DNA of 64,000 bases from the NCBI RefSeq assembly GCF_035195345.1, contig NZ_CP136574.1:2285871-2349870 (forward strand). The letters are read 5' to 3'. The notes below the pieces were generated by a model, which saw only the letters and a program-made list of their open reading frames with translations, was not told the origin of the DNA and ran no database searches. Shown here piece by piece: positions 61,602 to 64,000 of the stretch. How positions within the stretch are numbered: the first letter of the stretch is position 1; each line of letters opens with the position of its first letter. The DNA is from Flavobacterium sp. Its GTDB lineage: Bacteria; Bacteroidota; Bacteroidia; Flavobacteriales; Flavobacteriaceae. The position numbers and the translations under genes were made by a program.

Positions 61602-64000
61602 ATGAAAACAAAACTTTACACAAAAGATTGGAACGCGCCACTTCAACCGGCAAGAACTAATAGTTTTTTCTCTTCAAGTTTTACATTGGAGATGGGGTTA
61701 TGGAACGATTACTTAAATTTTAAAGGCATATTGTCAATTTTGATGGTTGCTTTTTTGTTTTTAAGTAGTCAGTTAACTTTTGGACAAACAACAATTTATT
61801 CAAGTAATTGTTCGAGTGCTTCAGCAAATTGGACGTATACAAATGGGACTACAGCCAATTCTGTACAACAGTCTGGCTATTGGCTAATTGAAGCAAATGA
61901 TGTTATCATTTCTGAGGCGTTTAATGTGAGTAGTTTTAATCAGAATATTACATTAAGCTTTAAGGTTGCTACTTATGGTTCTGGGACAAATAATCCATGT
62001 AAGGTTGATTATTCAGAAGATAATGGGGTGACTTGGTCAACTACATCCTATTTATCTGCAACACCTACTTCAACGACTTATATAAATTCTGGGAATATTA
62101 GTTTGCCAATTTCAAATTCTAGTCAATTTAAAATTAGATTCAGAAACAATGGGACTGGAAAAGGTGTAAGAGTTGATGATATTTTATTTACAGGACAAGG
62201 TGTGGCTTCAACTCCTGAAATAAATAGTGTTCTTGTGGCAAATGCAAACTACAATACAGCATTTAATTACACAATTACAGCAAGTCAGAATCCAACAAGC
62301 TATAATGCCACAGGATTACCAACAGGATTGTCAATAAACACCACAACGGGTGTTATTTCAGGTAGCCCAACTCAAACTGGTGTTTTTAACGCAACTATTT
62401 CTGCTGCTAATACTGCAGGAACAGGTACTGCTACTTTGGTTATTACAGTGAGTAAGGGAAATCAAACTATTTCATTTGTTAGTATTCCATCAAAAACGTA
62501 TGGTGATAGCGACTTTATACTAAACGCAACTGCATCATCGAGTTTGCCTATCACTTATACAAGTTCAAATCCTAGTGTGGCAACAGTCACTGGGAATATG
62601 GTAACCGTTGTTGGGGTAGGGGCAACAAATATAGTTGCTTCACAAAGTGGAGATGATAATTATAACACAGCTACTGCAGTAACTCAAGAGCTAGTTGTAA
62701 ACAAAGCGAATCAAACAATAACTTTTGGAACATTAATAGATAAACTAGATTCCGATGCGGATTTTCAATTATTTGCAACTACGTCATCTGGTCTACCTAT
62801 AACCTATACGAGTTCAAACGAATCTGTAGTTCTTATTTCAGGAAATACAGCTAGTATTGTTGGCCCAGGAACGGTTACAATTACAGCTTCACAAGGGGGT
62901 AATGAAAATTATAATGCAGCCATAGCTGTTACTCAAAATCAAGTGATTATAAATACAGCACTTGAAAGTCAAGAAATTACTTTCAATGCATTACCAGCAG
63001 TTACTTATGGGGATGTTGCATTTGAATTAGAAGCTACAGTAGATTCAGGATTATCCATTTCTTATACTAGTAGTGATGAAACGATTGCATCAGTTACAGG
63101 TAATGTAGTAACAATCCATAAACCAGGAACTCTTACCATAACTGCCTCTCAAGTAGGTGGAGACGGATATAATCCTGCAGCAAGCGTGCAACAAGAATTA
63201 ATAATCAACAAAAAAAGCTTAACGGTTTCTAATGTAATTGTTGAAGATAAAATCTACAACGGTACAACAACTGCGGGGGTAACATCTTATGTCCTAAACG
63301 GAACAGTTGGAAATGATGCAATTGCTTTAAATACGTCAAATGCTGTTTTTGAAAATGCAAATGCTGGAACTAACAAATTAGTCGTTCCAAATTTCATTTT
63401 GAATGGAGTAGATGCTGGTAAATATGAATTAGTGCAACCCTCTAATGTAGTAGGTACTATTTTAAAAGCAACTCAATCGATAACATTTAATACATTACCA
63501 AGTTATACCACAGCAACACCTTCATTTATTTTAAATGGTACGGCATCGTCTGGATTAACAGTGACGTATTCAAGCTCAAATACTGCGGTTGCTACAATAA
63601 GTGGAAATACGGTTACTATTATAGGTGCAGGTACAGCTACAATTACTGCAATTCAGTCAGGTAATGATAATTACAACGCTGCTTCAGATGTCACACAATC
63701 TTTGTTGGTTACTCGCGCAAATGAAACACTAGTTGCTTGGCAATTTGGTACGCCTGCTGCAGTGGGTAACGAAACTACATACAATGCTACAACGAACGAT
63801 AATAGATTAACAACAGCAGTACTCTCAAGAGGTTCAGGTATTTCTACAACAAGCTTAGGTAGGGCATTTGCCGCAACGAGTTGGTTAGCAGCTGCAGGTT
63901 CAAATACTAAATCAGATGCAATTACTTCAAATGAATTTTTTGAATTTAGTTTTGCTCCCAAAGCGGGTCAAGCAGTTTCATTAAAAACATTAGATGCTAC
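61602..64000 (+). CDS. Giant Ig/MBG-repeat surface protein, 3' end cut off by the window
   Basis: The frame from the ATG at 61602 stays open to the window end (799 codons plus 2 bases) with no stop. The N-terminus has a long polar region (about 40 residues) before a hydrophobic core (GILSILMVAFLFLSSQLTFGQ), a long signal peptide typical of very large secreted proteins. A beta-sandwich of about 130 residues (SSNCSSASANWTYTNG) is followed by a putative-Ig domain (LPTGLSINTTTGVISGSP). Repeated MBG/Big-type modules come next (pattern QTI(S/T)F, ASSxLPITYTSSN, VATVTGN, TITASQxGxxNYNAA), interrupted by a YDG-type domain (KIYNGTTTAGV). A T9SS sorting domain is expected beyond the window. Function probably adhesion; unproven. 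Confidence 0.85.
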   Translation, partial: MKTKLYTKDWNAPLQPARTNSFFSSSFTLEMGLWNDYLNFKGILSILMVAFLFLSSQLTFGQTTIYSSNCSSASANWTYTNGTTANSVQQSGYWLIEANDVIISEAFNVSSFNQNITLSFKVATYGSGTNNPCKVDYSEDNGVTWSTTSYLSATPTSTTYINSGNISLPISNSSQFKIRFRNNGTGKGVRVDDILFTGQGVASTPEINSVLVANANYNTAFNYTITASQNPTSYNATGLPTGLSINTTTGVISGSPTQTGVFNATISAANTAGTGTATLVITVSKGNQTISFVSIPSKTYGDSDFILNATASSSLPITYTSSNPSVATVTGNMVTVVGVGATNIVASQSGDDNYNTATAVTQELVVNKANQTITFGTLIDKLDSDADFQLFATTSSGLPITYTSSNESVVLISGNTASIVGPGTVTITASQGGNENYNAAIAVTQNQVIINTALESQEITFNALPAVTYGDVAFELEATVDSGLSISYTSSDETIASVTGNVVTIHKPGTLTITASQVGGDGYNPAASVQQELIINKKSLTVSNVIVEDKIYNGTTTAGVTSYVLNGTVGNDAIALNTSNAVFENANAGTNKLVVPNFILNGVDAGKYELVQPSNVVGTILKATQSITFNTLPSYTTATPSFILNGTASSGLTVTYSSSNTAVATISGNTVTIIGAGTATITAIQSGNDNYNAASDVTQSLLVTRANETLVAWQFGTPAAVGNETTYNATTNDNRLTTAVLSRGSGISTTSLGRAFAATSWLAAAGSNTKSDAITSNEFFEFSFAPKAGQAVSLKTLDA

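Overview
The window is an AT-rich chromosomal segment of a member of the Flavobacteriaceae, most likely Flavobacterium or a close relative. The evidence is the Bacteroidota -7 promoter element TAnnTTTG upstream of many genes, type IX secretion (T9SS) sorting domains at the ends of giant surface proteins, a PorP/SprF partner protein, SprB-type repeats, and a citrulline hydrolase (CtlX), recR and cutC in the flanks. No tRNA, rRNA, CRISPR array or prophage was found.

Layout. 1-5.75 kb is a housekeeping flank: CtlX (5' end cut off by the window), an SDR/DUF2867 protein, a MarC-family membrane protein, a CoA-binding protein, a sodium/solute symporter and RecR. 5.87-10.5 kb is the export and precursor head of a capsule or exopolysaccharide locus: a Wza-type outer-membrane lipoprotein, a Wzc-type tyrosine autokinase and a UDP-glucose dehydrogenase. 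10.6-24.1 kb is a surface-protein block: a PorP/SprF-like protein behind a 2359-residue SprB-like giant protein, a small protein with an exosortase-like C-terminus, a T9SS type A protein, a probable beta-barrel and an OmpA-family protein. 24.3-36.6 kb holds two membrane-spanning TPR regulators with different DNA-binding tails (LuxR-like and AraC-like), a 2387-residue NHL-propeller surface protein divergent from the AraC-type regulator, and a 5'-truncated copy of that protein's C-terminus 9.5 kb upstream in the same orientation. 36.6-37.3 kb is a decayed IS3-family element.

37.4-59.4 kb is the glycan assembly cluster. A FlaA1/CapD-type dehydratase runs leftward. A long rightward run of closely packed or overlapping genes follows: winged-helix regulator, UDP-HexNAc 4-epimerase, UDP-HexNAc(A) dehydrogenase, flippase, hexapeptide acyltransferase, SpsF-like cytidylyltransferase, NeuB/SpsE-like synthase, a fused glycosyltransferase-2/NeuA-like protein, a candidate sialyltransferase-like protein, a Wzy-like polymerase, three GT4 glycosyltransferases, an MBOAT/SGNH O-acylation pair, two tandem ChbG/YdjC deacetylases, an ATP-grasp protein, a PglC-like initiating phosphoglycosyl transferase and a PglD/NeuD-like acetyltransferase. 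CutC, a YdcF-like protein and the 5' part of another giant adhesin (cut off by the window end) close the window.

Reading them together, the glycan genes appear to make an acidic, O-acylated polymer by a Wzx/Wzy route. It probably contains uronic or N-acetylhexosaminuronic acid and a CMP-activated nonulosonate-like sugar. The most novel points are the SpsF-SpsE-(GT2+NeuA-like)-sialyltransferase-like cassette (44.2-48.3 kb), and the surface-protein cassette formed by the duplicated adhesin tail, the TPR-AraC regulator and a phased operator-like triple repeat (26.4-36.5 kb).
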